Origin: Thalassia testudinum
Taxonomy: Eukaryota; Streptophyta; Magnoliopsida; Alismatales; Hydrocharitaceae
Length of the DNA: 64,000 nucleotides
Reading direction: 5' to 3'
Assembly (NCBI GenBank): GCA_037157565.1
Contig: JAZHRO010000012.1
Span: forward strand, 60,503,501 to 60,567,500
The notes beneath the pieces were generated by a model. It saw only the letters and a list, made by a program, of their open reading frames with translations, was not told where the DNA came from and ran no database searches. The first letter of the stretch is position 1, and each line of letters begins with the position of its first letter. The translations under genes and the position numbers were made by a program. Positions 21,384 through 32,745 of this stretch are shown in pieces.

Positions 21384-22852
21384 CCATCAACCACCTAGAT
21401 AAGTTCCCTTGCATCTCTACTTCACAACTAGACCAACCACTCTACATTTCAATCACCAACTCACTCGCATGCCCTTCGTCTTCCACCTCGCCGGCATACC
21501 TTCGGCGAGTTCACATGACCACCACATCCACCAAATTGACTGCCACTTGTCCCTACACCTCCACCTCAACCCCAGGAGCAAAAGCCCTAACCTAGTTAGG
21601 TCGATTGCCCCTCCAAACTCCTCACCCGACTCACGCACATCCAGCCATCTCCCTCGAGGTCGTCAGACTTCCACGACGCTCCTCGCCTCATGCTACTCCC
21701 ACCACCATGTTCGTCGTCCCACGGAGATTTTGCTGAACTATCTGATGTGATCGTACGGCCCTTTTTCTTGATTTTCAGGTGTCGAGTTCCTCAATGCCAT
21801 TAGTAACAAGCTCGAGCAAAGCTTGAAGCTCTCTTCAGCCGTCGAAGCCCCAGGAGACACCCCCAGGTTGAGCGGAAGGCACCCAGGCATCCACCCAGGT
21901 GCTTACTTGGGAACATCGAGCATTTCGTCATCTTCAATTGGAAGCCATCCTTGCAGCTGCTCGCAAGCGAAGGAGCGGCATTTTAGTCTCACATCGGAAG
22001 TGGCAACAGTAGCAGCAGCACAAAAAAGGAAGAAGTGACAAAGGCTCTTCGCCTCAAGTCATAGAGGGAGGGTGAGGTCCCCCGTGCCCCTCACATGACT
22101 CACTCGTGACACTGTGCACATGGGCCTGGTCTGATTCGTTTACCCACCTAAGCTCAAACCTCGGCTACAATCCACGCTCGCAACCCTAGTCCTGGGTGCG
22201 TGCATACCCGATTACCTGAATACCTGTTACTGTGCATGGCCTTGTGAAGGCGGGAAAGAGGTGGAAACCCAAAGAGAGAAAAGGAGAGAGAGTGCAGGGC
22301 AGGGGAGGGTTTTGCTCTGTTGTGTAATGCCTAACACTTAGCTGCATCTGAAGAAGAGTCCCTCCCTTGTGCATAAAGGAAAAGAGAAGAAGAGGAAGGA
22401 GAGATGAAGGGAAGAGGAGATAGAAGCCAAAGAAGGAAGGAACAAAGAAGAGGAGAGGTTCTCAAGAAGAAGAGAAGGCTTATGCTTGTTGGTTTATTTG
22501 AGATAAGTGATGATTGAATGTATGCTTAAACTTTAGAGGGTATAAGTGGTGATTCAAATCACCATTGTCTTTTATTTTTATCCTCATATTCTTGAGATAC
22601 ATCGGATTTCATTGAATAACTAATGTGACAGGTTATTATTCATTGAAAATCTATACTTTGCTCAATTTCTTGTGCTCATTTAGATTATTTGTTGAGATTA
22701 GCGCGTGAATTTCATATTTGCTCCAAGCGAACGACCTCGGACTTCATTTCTGACATTCGAGTTATAAATTTTATTTGTTGTTCAAGCTATTTTTGAGGAA
22801 TTATTACTACAACGAACACATCTTTTAAATCCCCTCAATAGCCCTGTCAACA

Positions 22853-23716
22853 GTTCCCGCCCTCCTCTTAGCCAATCTCCACCATTTACCCTAATCTTGC
22901 CTAAATCCACCTTGCGATGCTCTAATTCACTCCCTTGGCTACTTAATCATCACCCCAACTTCTCGCGCACGGAATCGACTCCCTCCCTCACTGAGTCGAT
23001 CCCTTCATCCAAGTCTCCAGTTCTCCTTCCTCCTTCATCAATTGCGCCTATGACAAGGGCATGGTTCTTCCCCCACAATTTCGTCATTGTAGCAACCAGC
23101 TGCAACCCAGGGACCTCATTCCTCACTGGAGATCCTCTCACCCTCCTTCGTTGCCACAACAACTCACTGTGGATCTAGGCATCTTGTTCGTCCACTTAGC
23201 TAGGATTTCTAATGCTTTCATAGATTAGATTTACTACTTTCTAGGGGTAGAGTTAGTTAGTTAGTTCATTGATGAATTGTTAGATGAGTTAGGAGTAGAG
23301 TTAGAAACTTCGTCCTCTCTAATCAGTCTAGATCAGAGAGGTGATTTCACCTTGTCCATTTGATCACACACCTCCCCTATCATTGCACATCACGATCTCT
23401 TTCTTCCCTCGATGATCTTCATCATGTTTCATCCCCTTCATGAGAGTTGGATTCAGATCGGGAAACTCTTTAGTTTTCAGATTTGAATCCACGCTCAAAA
23501 GCATTTAAGGGTTACTTCACTCATTCCATTTGATTATAAATAATCCATTCATGATTTCATATCGATTTTCATTGAGGATTTCATCTGATTTCATTTTGAC
23601 TGAATTATATTCTATGGATTTAAAAGGTTAAATGTCCATCTTAAGACATGAGTTCTAGTTTTTAAGTAAGATGCTAAAGCCAAGGAGAATCACCACAGTG
23701 ATTTGAGGCTCTAGCA
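22853..23716 (+). repeat. Y1 piece 2
   Basis: It matches Y2 about 56390..57415, including the GTTAGTTAGTTAG motif, the hairpin around GATCAGAG (23330) and the AATCACC...GTGATT hairpin (23690). An imperfect hairpin with arms 23449..23459 and 23480..23490 corresponds to 57044..57086 of Y2. It ends in TAGCA, the target of X5. No gene. Confidence 0.75.
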
Positions 23717-25482
23717 TGTTGTTAGGCAAAATATGAGATTTTAAATATGTGTTCGTTGTAATACACTCCTAAATAGCATAACAAAACATTTAAATTTATA
23801 ACTCAAAATCTAAAGGGAGTCCGAAGTCGTTCGTAGGGAGCAAATGTAGAACTCACACATTAATCATCATTCAGAATAAGTGAGCATAGTAAATTAAGAA
23901 TTAGACAGAAGATATTCAATGAATAAACTGGTCAGATTAGTATTCAAACATAGAGCACTGTATCTCAAAAGCATGGGATAAAAAGAAATATAAAGATAAA
24001 ACAATGGTGATTTAAATCACCAATTATTCATCTTAATTAAGCATATACCCAAATATTCAAATTATTCAACTATATTCTCAAACAACTCAACTTAGGTACT
24101 TAAATAATTCAATAATGCCAGCATAAACATCAATCAGATGTCGCATTCACAAAACCAGACGACTTAACCTTCACATAGCACAGTGCCTCACAGTAGACGC
24201 ACAAGGGCACCAGCCTTCCTTCAAGGCCTTTGCAAGGCCAAGGCTTCTCTCACAAGAGCCTTCCTTCTTTAACACACAGGGGCAACTCTCAGAGGTTAAG
24301 TGTCAAGGCCTCTTCCTTCAACATGGGGCCTAAGGCACTTAGAGCAAAACCTACCCCCTCCTCTCACAGATTTCTTCTCTCCTCTTCTCTCTCAAACCCA
24401 AGGTTAATCGGATTCAATGTCAGGTTATCAGATCATAAGAAGCGGCCAGACCTGCATGTGTGTGCATGGGCAAGGTGTGAGGGTGCGAGGAGGCGCGTGT
24501 GTGGGGGACAAAACCCCCCGTGTTACTGGGGGAACAGCTACCAACACAAAATCAATTTATATGCCTATGCGTGCTTGTAGCTTCACGATGTGGCACTAAA
24601 GTGCCTCCTTCTTCTTTATGTGCATCAGCTGAGGGAGCATCACTCGATTGTAGCTGCTGGTGGGCTTCATGTCTTAGTTCAAGGTGTGGGAACCTGCAAG
24701 ATCTACAGCCGCGTTGATTGCATGCTTCAATTGGTCATCTAGTTGTAGGAGGCGAGCGGACGTGGTCAGGGAAGACAAAGGCGATAGTAGCGTCTGGCAA
24801 GGCCTAAAATAGAGAACACAAGCTCAAAAGCTCTAATTAGAAGGTCCAGGAGCTTCACCGGAGGATGGCGAACGTGTTGGCGGTGGTTGCATGTCGTCTG
24901 AGTGCGTGTGATAGTCTAGCAACCTCGGGGGAGGTGTGTGTGAGCTCTTATGCTCGGTGGATGGTTTGGATGGACAATCCCCTTAATTTCTTAAGGGGTT
25001 TTGTTCGCGAGAGTGAGGTGGAGGTTGTGGAGGTGGAAGCAAGTTGTTTGGTGACTTGTGGAGTCGGGGAGACCTCACCAAAGCTCGGCTAGAGTGAAAG
25101 AAGACAGAGGGGGAGATTGGCGAACAGCGGTTGAAATAGAAGTTAGGAAGATTCAGGAGAGGGGGAGGAATAAATTGTGACCTAAACTAAGGGACAAAAG
25201 GGCTAGGAGGGTGCCAACTATGATTGGCCGACGTCGGAGAGGGTGAAACCTCCAGTGGTAGAGCGACGACGATGAAAAGGATCTGGGCACTCCTGCTGTG
25301 GCTAGTCAGGAGTGGAGGAAGGTGAAAAAGAAGAACCTGCTGCCTATGGTATTTGACAGCAAGCAAAGAGGCTGAAGAGAGAGGAGTCACCGGAGCTACG
25401 GTGGAGGTGGCTGGAGAAGGAGAACTGATGAAGAATTGTGGCCAAACCGAGCTAAGGAGCTTGGTTTTGCAATGAGGAAGCT

Positions 25483-25488
25483 TTTATA
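25483..25488 (-). promoter_or_regulatory. TATA box of X5
   Basis: The minus strand reads TATAAA. It is 32 bases from the near end of the long palindrome, which lies upstream of it in LTR orientation. Confidence 0.5.
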
Positions 25489-25520
25489 GAGCTTCACCCA
25501 AGCTCTAGACAAGGAAACAA

Positions 25521-25680
25521 GCCCACATTGGCTTGTGCTTGACGTAAGAAACACCCACTAATTTCATGGGTTCTCTAGGGCAATCAGATGTGATTTGGGA
25601 TCCCAAATCACATCTGATTGCCCTAGAGAACCCATGAAATTAGTGGGTGTTTCTTACGTCAAGCACAAGCCAATGTGGGC
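25521..25680. repeat. 160-bp perfect palindrome (80-bp arms, no spacer)
   Basis: Bases 25521..25600 and 25601..25680 are exact reverse complements at all 80 positions, centred on GGGATCCC. The flanking bases (25520 A and 25681 G) do not pair, so the symmetry ends sharply. It lies upstream of the X5 TATA box. It could be a foldback duplication or an assembly or replication artefact. Confidence 0.97.
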
Positions 25681-25729
25681 GATCCCAAATTGCCTTCAGA
25701 TGATTCCCTACAATGTGAACACCAATCCT

Positions 25730-25741
25730 ACCAAATTTGGT
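25730..25741. repeat. 12-bp palindrome in the U3 of X5
   Basis: ACCAAATTTGGT, at the place of the X2, X3 and X6 palindromes. Confidence 0.8.
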
Positions 25742-26512
25742 GGAACTTGGTGTTGATTTGAATAGGATTAGGTGCAGTCAAAGCCAGATTGGAGGTAGGT
25801 TGACCTCCAATGGTGGCAGGGACTGTTTTGTGAAGAAGATGACAAAATCTATGGGCTATTTGTAATTAATTTGAAAGTTAAGGACATGGATGTGAGGAAT
25901 AGAATTTTCAAGGACTAGATTGGAAACTAGTTTAAGATGAACTCTGATTAGACCCAAATTTTACTACAAACCTAATTTATACCGAAGGAATTTGATGGTG
26001 GAGTTGGATTTCATTTTTTATTGATTTTGGCTAGGTAATTTGCATAGAAACCCAAATTAGGGTAGAATTTCGTCTGAGACTCTGTTTAAGGTCAAAATAG
26101 GTTCTAATGGTCAATTCAAGGGTACCAAAGCTCAAGGAATATTTTTATATGAATTTTAGGAGATTTAGATGAATTTTAACCTGACCATAACCTTTATAAT
26201 TCAAACGAGTCTGAAATTATGGTTTTAGGTGCTGAATTGATTCTTGAAATGCGTGAAACCCTATTTCTATCAGTGTAGACCCTCTTAGTAGACTTTAATG
26301 CTCATTAGAATTTAGATTAACCCATGGCAAACCCTGTGGTTACAATGATTTCATGATATGATGTTAAAACTGCAGAATCAACCCTGATTTACTGTTCTTC
26401 TCTTAAAATGGATCTGAATGGAATTATGACACTCAGGTGACTACGTAGGAGCATTTGTCACTTGATTATGACTAATTAAAACTATTTATGACTCATGATG
26501 ATGTTATCATCA

Positions 26513-28934
26513 TAGCACCATTTTGAATTCAATTTTATTGATGAGTTTGTCTTATGGATGATTTTTCACGGCAGATTAGAGTTTAAGGATTTCTTTGCAT
26601 TAAGTTGGAATGAATGATCTGCTTCTATAAAGTTTCATCTTCATCTTGAGATTCCTAAGAGTCTGATTTTCATATTTTGAAAGTGTAAGAGTGTTTATGA
26701 TTTCAATGCATGGATTTGAGTTAAATCTGAATTTTAAGATGGATAAATTAAAAGGAATGATCTGAATGTGACAGTCCAACATTGAGTTGAATTGGAGCAT
26801 TAATTTAGTCTAATCATGTTGCAGTAGCAACTTCCAGCTATTAACTTCGTGGCTAGGGAGCTACTGAGATAGCAGCAGTGGCTGCAATTTTTGTTTTAAG
26901 TCGTCTGAGTAGCTACTGCAACGTCTGATCTGAAATGAAACAGTAGCCTGCTGTTTGTTCGAGGCATCAGTTGTTGAAGGATGATAGTACTTGTTGCAGG
27001 CATGAATCAAGGATCTAGGTTGGGGATTTCGAGTCTATTTGAGGATCTAATGAAGCTGACTTGATTTATAATATTTCAGTTTCATGTACAAGCATTCATG
27101 TATCTGAAATGAACTTTTAATTATTTGGAATTTCTTGATTATGTTCATTAATTTACTGTCAGCTATATGCAAGGTGCATAAACAATTCAAATGTATATTT
27201 GCATGAGAATTGGGTTGAAAATCATGCTTAAATGGTCAAACACAATCCTTGTGCTGTGCTGAATGCTTTTGAGTGTTTAAACCCTCTGTTTCAGCACCTC
27301 AAACTAAACTTGAGGCCTTAGGTTTCTAGTTAGACTCTCATTTAGGCCTCTTATGTGCTAGATTGTAAAATAAATATAATTTATAAAAATATCATAAAAA
27401 ATAGAAAACAGACCTATCTCGAGTAGGATTAGGTATTTCTCTAAGTGTATACCAAGTTTTAAGGTAATCTGAACTCCCGGCTTAGTAAACATACCAGCTG
27501 ATGGTTCGGTCTACCTTAGAATTTAATAAAAGTCCAAACTTGAAAAAATCACAAAAAGAAATCTCTCTCTCTCTCATCTCCTTCTTTCTCTCTCATCCCC
27601 TATCCTCCTATACCTATAAAATCTATAAAAATCAGAAAAACCCCAAAAATACCCTTTATAATATATATATACTTGTATATATAACTTAAAACTAAGCTAA
27701 GTATATAGATTGTATAATATATACATAATAAGTATATATAACTTATATCTGTATTCTATATATTAAATTAAATAATTAGGATGATTTAATATATATATAA
27801 CTTTATTACATTATTACTTATTAATTTATATTAAATAAATGTATAATAACATAAGTAATTATATAAACCTTTCTAAATATACATAACTATACCTAATACT
27901 GTACATACAAATTTAACTATGCATTATATATTGTATAATACCTCTAATTTAATTTAATTAAGTAATTACAGTAAATAACTAAGTTATTAAGTTAATTAAG
28001 TAATTTACTAAATTAAAATAAAGTAAATTAGTAATTTGAGTTAATATTGAAGTAAGTATTGTCAATCTATTTATATTGTATTTATACTATATTATGGTAT
28101 TTATAAATTATTTATGTGAAGAACTAACTTAAACAAGTATTTAAATGTAAATAAATTAAAATAAAGTTTCTAAAATATAATAAAAATGTGTAATAAATAA
28201 TTTATACTTTAATTAACAAATTATGCTTTAACTTAATGTGTATAAACAACCACTTAATTTTATTAGCTAATTTTATTACATATTTAAATAACTTATTTTT
28301 CAAAAAAGTAATTGTACAATTAGGTAGCCCAATGTAAGGACTTTATAGTCATATAATTTAATTTTAAATTAAAATAATTTTTGGCCCTCGAATCGAGGGC
28401 TAAATCTCCTCAATTAGAACACAACCAGACACATGGTAGCGTCAATTTCTCACCTGTGATAGTGCTACATCGTGGCCATTAAGACACGCAACGCTGTATA
28501 TAGCACTTTTGCACTGGCAACCCTCTCAGTCGTCTGCACTGGGCGCAAATCAATTAAGCATGCATTATGGTTACTCTTGGGGCTCGTGCCGCATGTGCCT
28601 GCAGGTGTGCGTGGGTGCGTGCGTGTGAGCACGCAAGTGTGTAGGCACGTAAGCACGTGTAGGCCTGTTATGGGCCTAGAAAATACACAAAAGTCCACCT
28701 AAGATGAACTAGGGTAGCCCATTAGTAAGAGTCTGGTCCCACCCATATGGGTGCCATGTATTCTCTAAAAGTATGTCACCCGCCCATTAAAACACATTTT
28801 TGTGCATGTGAACAATAGAATAGACGTCTAGTGAGAGGTAAAATGTCCTTAAAAGACTAAGTGTTAAAAGAAGAGAAGAATGAAGAGAAGAGAGTGGCTA
28901 AGTGTTCTGTGTATACATGTGTATGTGTGTGTAT
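26513..28934 (+). repeat. Y1 piece 3, with AT-rich core
   Basis: It matches Y2 about 57415..60070 in order: the segment around 27380..27510, a CTCT run (27563..27596), a very AT-rich core 27650..28380 built of TATATA/TTAAT words, then GGCCCTCGAATCGAGGGC (28383) and a GT-rich end. It ends with TGTAT, the target of E2. No gene; the frames here are chance. Confidence 0.75.
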
Positions 28935-29254
28935 TAATAGCCTTCGCGACAAGATCGTATTTTAATAAGATATTCACTATAGTATATATGAAATCATCAC
29001 GAAAATAATTATCAATTTTATTACTCGAAATTCAAAACTTCCGAGGTTGAACTCAGGGAGCAAATTGGTATTTTAGAAACAAAATCACAATTTCAAATTA
29101 CTAAAAAAATGATATCAATGCAATCTAATGTACATGAGAACTAAAAATAGAAAATCCAGAAATAAATGTCTTTCTTCTTTCTCTCCTCTCTTTGTTTTCT
29201 TTCTTCTACTTGGTTGCACCTTCACCTTCTGTCTTTCTCTGTCTTCCTTTTCTC

Positions 29255-29283
29255 AGACGTCTGATTCTGTGAATCAGACGTCT
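29255..29283. repeat. Hairpin with 13-bp arms, E2 3' LTR
   Basis: Arms AGACGTCTGATTC / GAATCAGACGTCT are perfect with a 3-base spacer. The 5' LTR equivalent is 44588..44614 (11-base arms). X1 has a different hairpin at the same place (5253..5280, arms ACCGCAGT/ACTGCGGT). Confidence 0.92.
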
Positions 29284-30781
29284 TATCTAGTAATTGCTAC
29301 AGTACTTCTTCTTCTTCTTCTTTTCTTCTTCACTTGGCTTTCCTCCTTGGTTTCTTCTTCTCTTTTGTAGCCCCTTCTTCCTCTTCCTTTCTCTGCAGCT
29401 GCCACCTTGGCTTCTTCTTCTTTCTTCTGCTCCTGCTTCTCTCTGCCTTTGCTTTCTCTCTTCCTTCTCTGCGGCTGCTTCTCTCTGCTGCGCCTCCTCC
29501 TTCTTCTTCTTCCGTAGCTCCATCTTCTTCTTCCCTGCGCACACACACAGAGGCAAAACCTAGCCCCTACCCTCCCCACATCTCTCTCTCTATTTTGCTC
29601 TTAGGACTGCTCTCCCAGAGCCTTCTCAGGTTATCAGGTCGGATATGCGTGCCCGGGACCAGGCCCACCGGCGTGGGTGGTGGGCGAGGAGTGCGTAGGT
29701 AGTCGGGTCAAGAACCAGGTCCGCGGAGGTGTGGGTCGCGGACGAGGCGTATGGGATGAGTGGGACCTCACCCTGTGTTAGGAGGCGCTAAGCCCCTGGC
29801 ACGTTTTCAATTTGTGTTGCGCCTCCCGCTTCAAAACTTCCGAGGTGGGACTAAATGTCCCACCTTCTTCTCGTGCACGCCCGCAGCAGGTGACTTCACA
29901 AATTGCAGCAGCTGCGTGGATGTTGACGCCAATTGCTGGGCTGAGGGTGTGCGCGAAGGAAACCCACACAACCTTGGACTTGGAGCCTGGAGTCTTGGAT
30001 GAAGCTCTCGAGCTTGCTTCGTCCTCCGTTAATGGCGACGAAGGCCTGAACCCTGTCAGCAAGAAAACGGCCTTGCAGCCTCGTCAAAACATGCAGGGAG
30101 CTTCACCTAAACACGACGAAGGTGGTACGGTGGTCGGCGTGGCACGGGGTGGCCTGAGCGTGCGTGCCTAAGTCACCCTGTACGTGCGAATATGGGTGTG
30201 TGGCGGAGAGATTGGAGTAGGGGGAAATGGTCAGTGAGGTGTTGCGGAGGTTGTAGGGTGGTTGGCGAGGTGGATGGAGGCGTGGAGCGGCGGGAACACC
30301 TCGCCGGTGGTATGGTCGGAGGTGGAGAAGGTGATGGTGGTCGGTGCATGATTTATGAAATTGATCAGGGGAAAATGAAGAGGGGAGAAAGAGGGCTTAT
30401 CTGCGAGTGGATAGACAAAGGGGGAGCGAAGGAGGCGGACAGCTTGTATGTGCCATCGCCGGAGACGAAGGCCCTGACATGGAGAGGTGGTGACGACGAG
30501 GAGGTCAGAGAGGCTTCGCGCGGGTACGGCGCGATGCGGAGGAGTGAGGCGGAGATGGCTTTGCCACTAGTACAGTGGAAGAGTGACGAGAAGAGGGAGG
30601 GAGAGTTGCTGGAGCTTGCGGGCAAATGGCCGGAGGAGGAGACAAAATTGGGGGGAATTCTTCGTCCAAAACAGGCTTGGGAGGTGTGGAATGATCAAGG
30701 CTTGCTTAAATAGGCACGGGCAAAGGGAGAGTTGCAAGGAAACAGCTAGAGGTATTCACCGGAGGTATGGATGGAGTGAGA

Positions 30782-30817
30782 CCCATACCTCTCGAGCGTT
30801 CACACGAGAGGTATGGG
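30782..30817. repeat. Hairpin with 13-bp arms in the U3 of the E2 3' LTR
   Basis: Arms CCCATACCTCTCG / CGAGAGGTATGGG are perfect with a 10-base spacer, upstream of the minus-strand TATTTAA near 30706. The 5' LTR copy (about 47760) has two mismatches. Confidence 0.9.
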
Positions 30818-31650
30818 GCGATTCAGGGCATGGGGAGCTGCTTATGCAATAGGGGGCTTCGCAGAGAGCTCCCCTTTCAAATCTAGGAGCAGCTCCCTAG
30901 GGAAACGAGGAAAACCACCTCGAAACCTCGCCAGAGGTATGGGTCCCTGCTGCAATGGCAGAGGGACCTGAATGAAGAAAGTGACAAAAAGTTGAGAGGG
31001 TTTCTGCAAGGGTTTTCAAAAGTTAAGGGTTAGAATGTAATTGGGTGGACCATTTTGCAAAGTAGGTCAAGATGACCTTCCCATAGGTCTAAATTTTGAT
31101 ACAAACCTAATTTTGACCTAAGGAATCCAATGGTGAAGTTTGATTTTAGGTTTGACCACGTTTGACTAGATATTTTGCACAAAAACCCAAATTAGCTCAA
31201 ATATTGGGCATGGATCCCAATCTAGGTCAAAATAGGTTCCAAAGGCCAAATTGAAGGTTCTAAACCGTAGGGGATATTTTTCCATGAATTTTAGAGGGTT
31301 TATTTGATTTTTATCCTACCTGAAACCTTGTGAATTTAAATGGATTTATTTTAGGGTTACAGAATGTCATTTAATTCTTAAATTTCACAATAACCCTTTT
31401 CTGACTTAACCATCCCACTTTTTCTCTTATTAAGTCCAATTGACTTATGTCTAGACTTTATTAGGTCTGAACCATCAATAACCCGTTGATGCACTGCAAT
31501 GGTAAAATTACAGTTTTACCCCTTGTTTCATGTTCTCTTCCCAGATTAGTGATCCGTTGAATTAAGCCTTTCTCTTGGTTATGTAGGAGCTTTTGTTCAC
31601 TTTATTAGGTCAAAATATGCTAGTTAGGACTCTTGATAAGGTTCTCATCA

Positions 31651-31661
31651 TACCCCCATGC
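31651..31661 (-). promoter_or_regulatory. Polypurine tract of E2
   Basis: The minus strand reads GGCATGGGGGTA directly at the LTR border, as in E3. Confidence 0.8.
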
Positions 31662-32745
31662 CTAGCTTTTGCTAGTCCCTTAGCAAAAATTTAAGGTTTT
31701 AACTTCTGTTCTAGACCATGAGTTTCTTTCACCAATTATGATAAGTGCTATTTCTTCTTTTTCCTCTATGATTAGGTCAGAATGCCGACAGTGGGCTTAA
31801 AGATCTCTAGTACCAACAAAGATCCGGACCTAACCAGCTTTAGCCTCGGTCCTCCACGAAGGTTTTTAGGGCCTACAGCAACTACCCCAAGGTTCATTGG
31901 ACTCCGTGGTTAAAGCACCCATGCTTGAGACATATTTAGCCTTGGTTCAGTTTGCAGTGTGTTTTTGTAAGAGAAAGACAGAGGATTTATTTGTTTGGAG
32001 AGTTTTCTCTCTCTTTTCTTTTTATTTCTAGCTTTGGATTGGCTTCTCAATACGGTCTGTATCGGATTCCTCGGCCCCATTATCAATCCTCAAAGGTTCC
32101 TGGCAATCGATGCTTCATGATAGCACCGCCTATGGGAACCCCCAGAACCCTAGTTTTCGAGATTTCGAGATAATCCCGCCCATGGCGTTCCGTGGCCGAA
32201 TCCAGACCCTGACGATTGACATTTCGTGATAATGCCATCCATGGTATCTGAACCAGAAGAGTTCTTACTTGCCCCCGGAAGGATATGTAAATATCCTAAG
32301 AGACAAGCATCGAGGAGATGATATGTTGTTATGTACCTTCGAGGGGAATTTCCCGCATCTCTGCACCAGGGACTCATCCAAATCAACTTGTGTTGATCAA
32401 CCGCTCCTAATCTAAGCAACATTTTTAGAACATTAAAATGTTTCTGCGTGATTTTGATAGTTATGTGCACTGAACCCGACTGCGTGTGGATTGAGGTGTT
32501 TAGGTTATCGAGTCCCGCAAACCGAAGGTCAGTTAACGAAGCCGAATACTCCCTAAGCCTTAGACCTAATACTTAAGCTTTACATTTTCCTCAACCTCTT
32601 GAGGATTATCCAGATCTTAGCGGGTACTAAAAGTCTAGCCAAAAAGGCCTAAGGTCAGCGTTCCTGCTAATCTCTTTGTGTCTCTTTAGCACTTTTCTTT
32701 ACTTTTCTTAATGTGGTCTAGAACTTCGGTTAATCCCTTAATCTC
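31662..32745 (-). other. 3' untranslated region of E2, distal part
   Basis: No reading frame of substance. It aligns with E3 11497..12540, with shared blocks such as AGTTTTCTCTCTTTTCTTTT (about 32000) and repeated CCATGGC/CCCATGG motifs. It ends at the insertion of the next solo LTR. Confidence 0.65.

Larger units (their letters stand above)
14574..22852 (+). mobile_element. X4: solo LTR of family X, split by the copia-type element C1
   Basis: It starts TGATGATAATGACATCATCA at 14574 and ends ...CTGTCAACA at 22852, with TSD GTTCC at 14569..14573 and 22853..22857. Its own sequence is 14574..15823 plus 21389..22852 (about 2.7 kb), the same length as other family X LTRs. The purine-rich tract (about 22370..22480) and the GGTGATTCAAATCACC hairpin (about 22545) are present. 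It lies within Y1 and is a solo LTR. Confidence 0.88.
23717..26512 (-). mobile_element. X5: solo LTR of family X, 2796 bp
   Basis: On the plus strand it starts TGTTGTTAGG and ends TGATGATGTTATCATCA, with TSD TAGCA at 23712..23716 and 26513..26517, inside Y1. It is the only family X solo LTR here without a further insertion or truncation apart from X1. It contains the 160-bp perfect palindrome 25521..25680 and a minus-strand TATA box at 25483..25488. Apparent reading frames within it have no recognisable domains. Confidence 0.9.
28935..31650 (-). repeat. 3' LTR of E2 (family X type), 2716 bp
   Basis: It ends on the plus strand in TGATAAGGTTCTCATCA at 31650. It is the partner of 44267..48616. 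The 5'-most bases of the LTR end read TA rather than CA, probably mutated. It carries the pyrimidine tract 29160..29540 and hairpins at 29255..29283 and 30782..30817. Confidence 0.9.

Noticed and set aside
27650..28380. Centromere-like or satellite array in the AT-rich core of Y
   Set aside because: There is no regular repeat unit, and it is collinear with the single copy in Y2.
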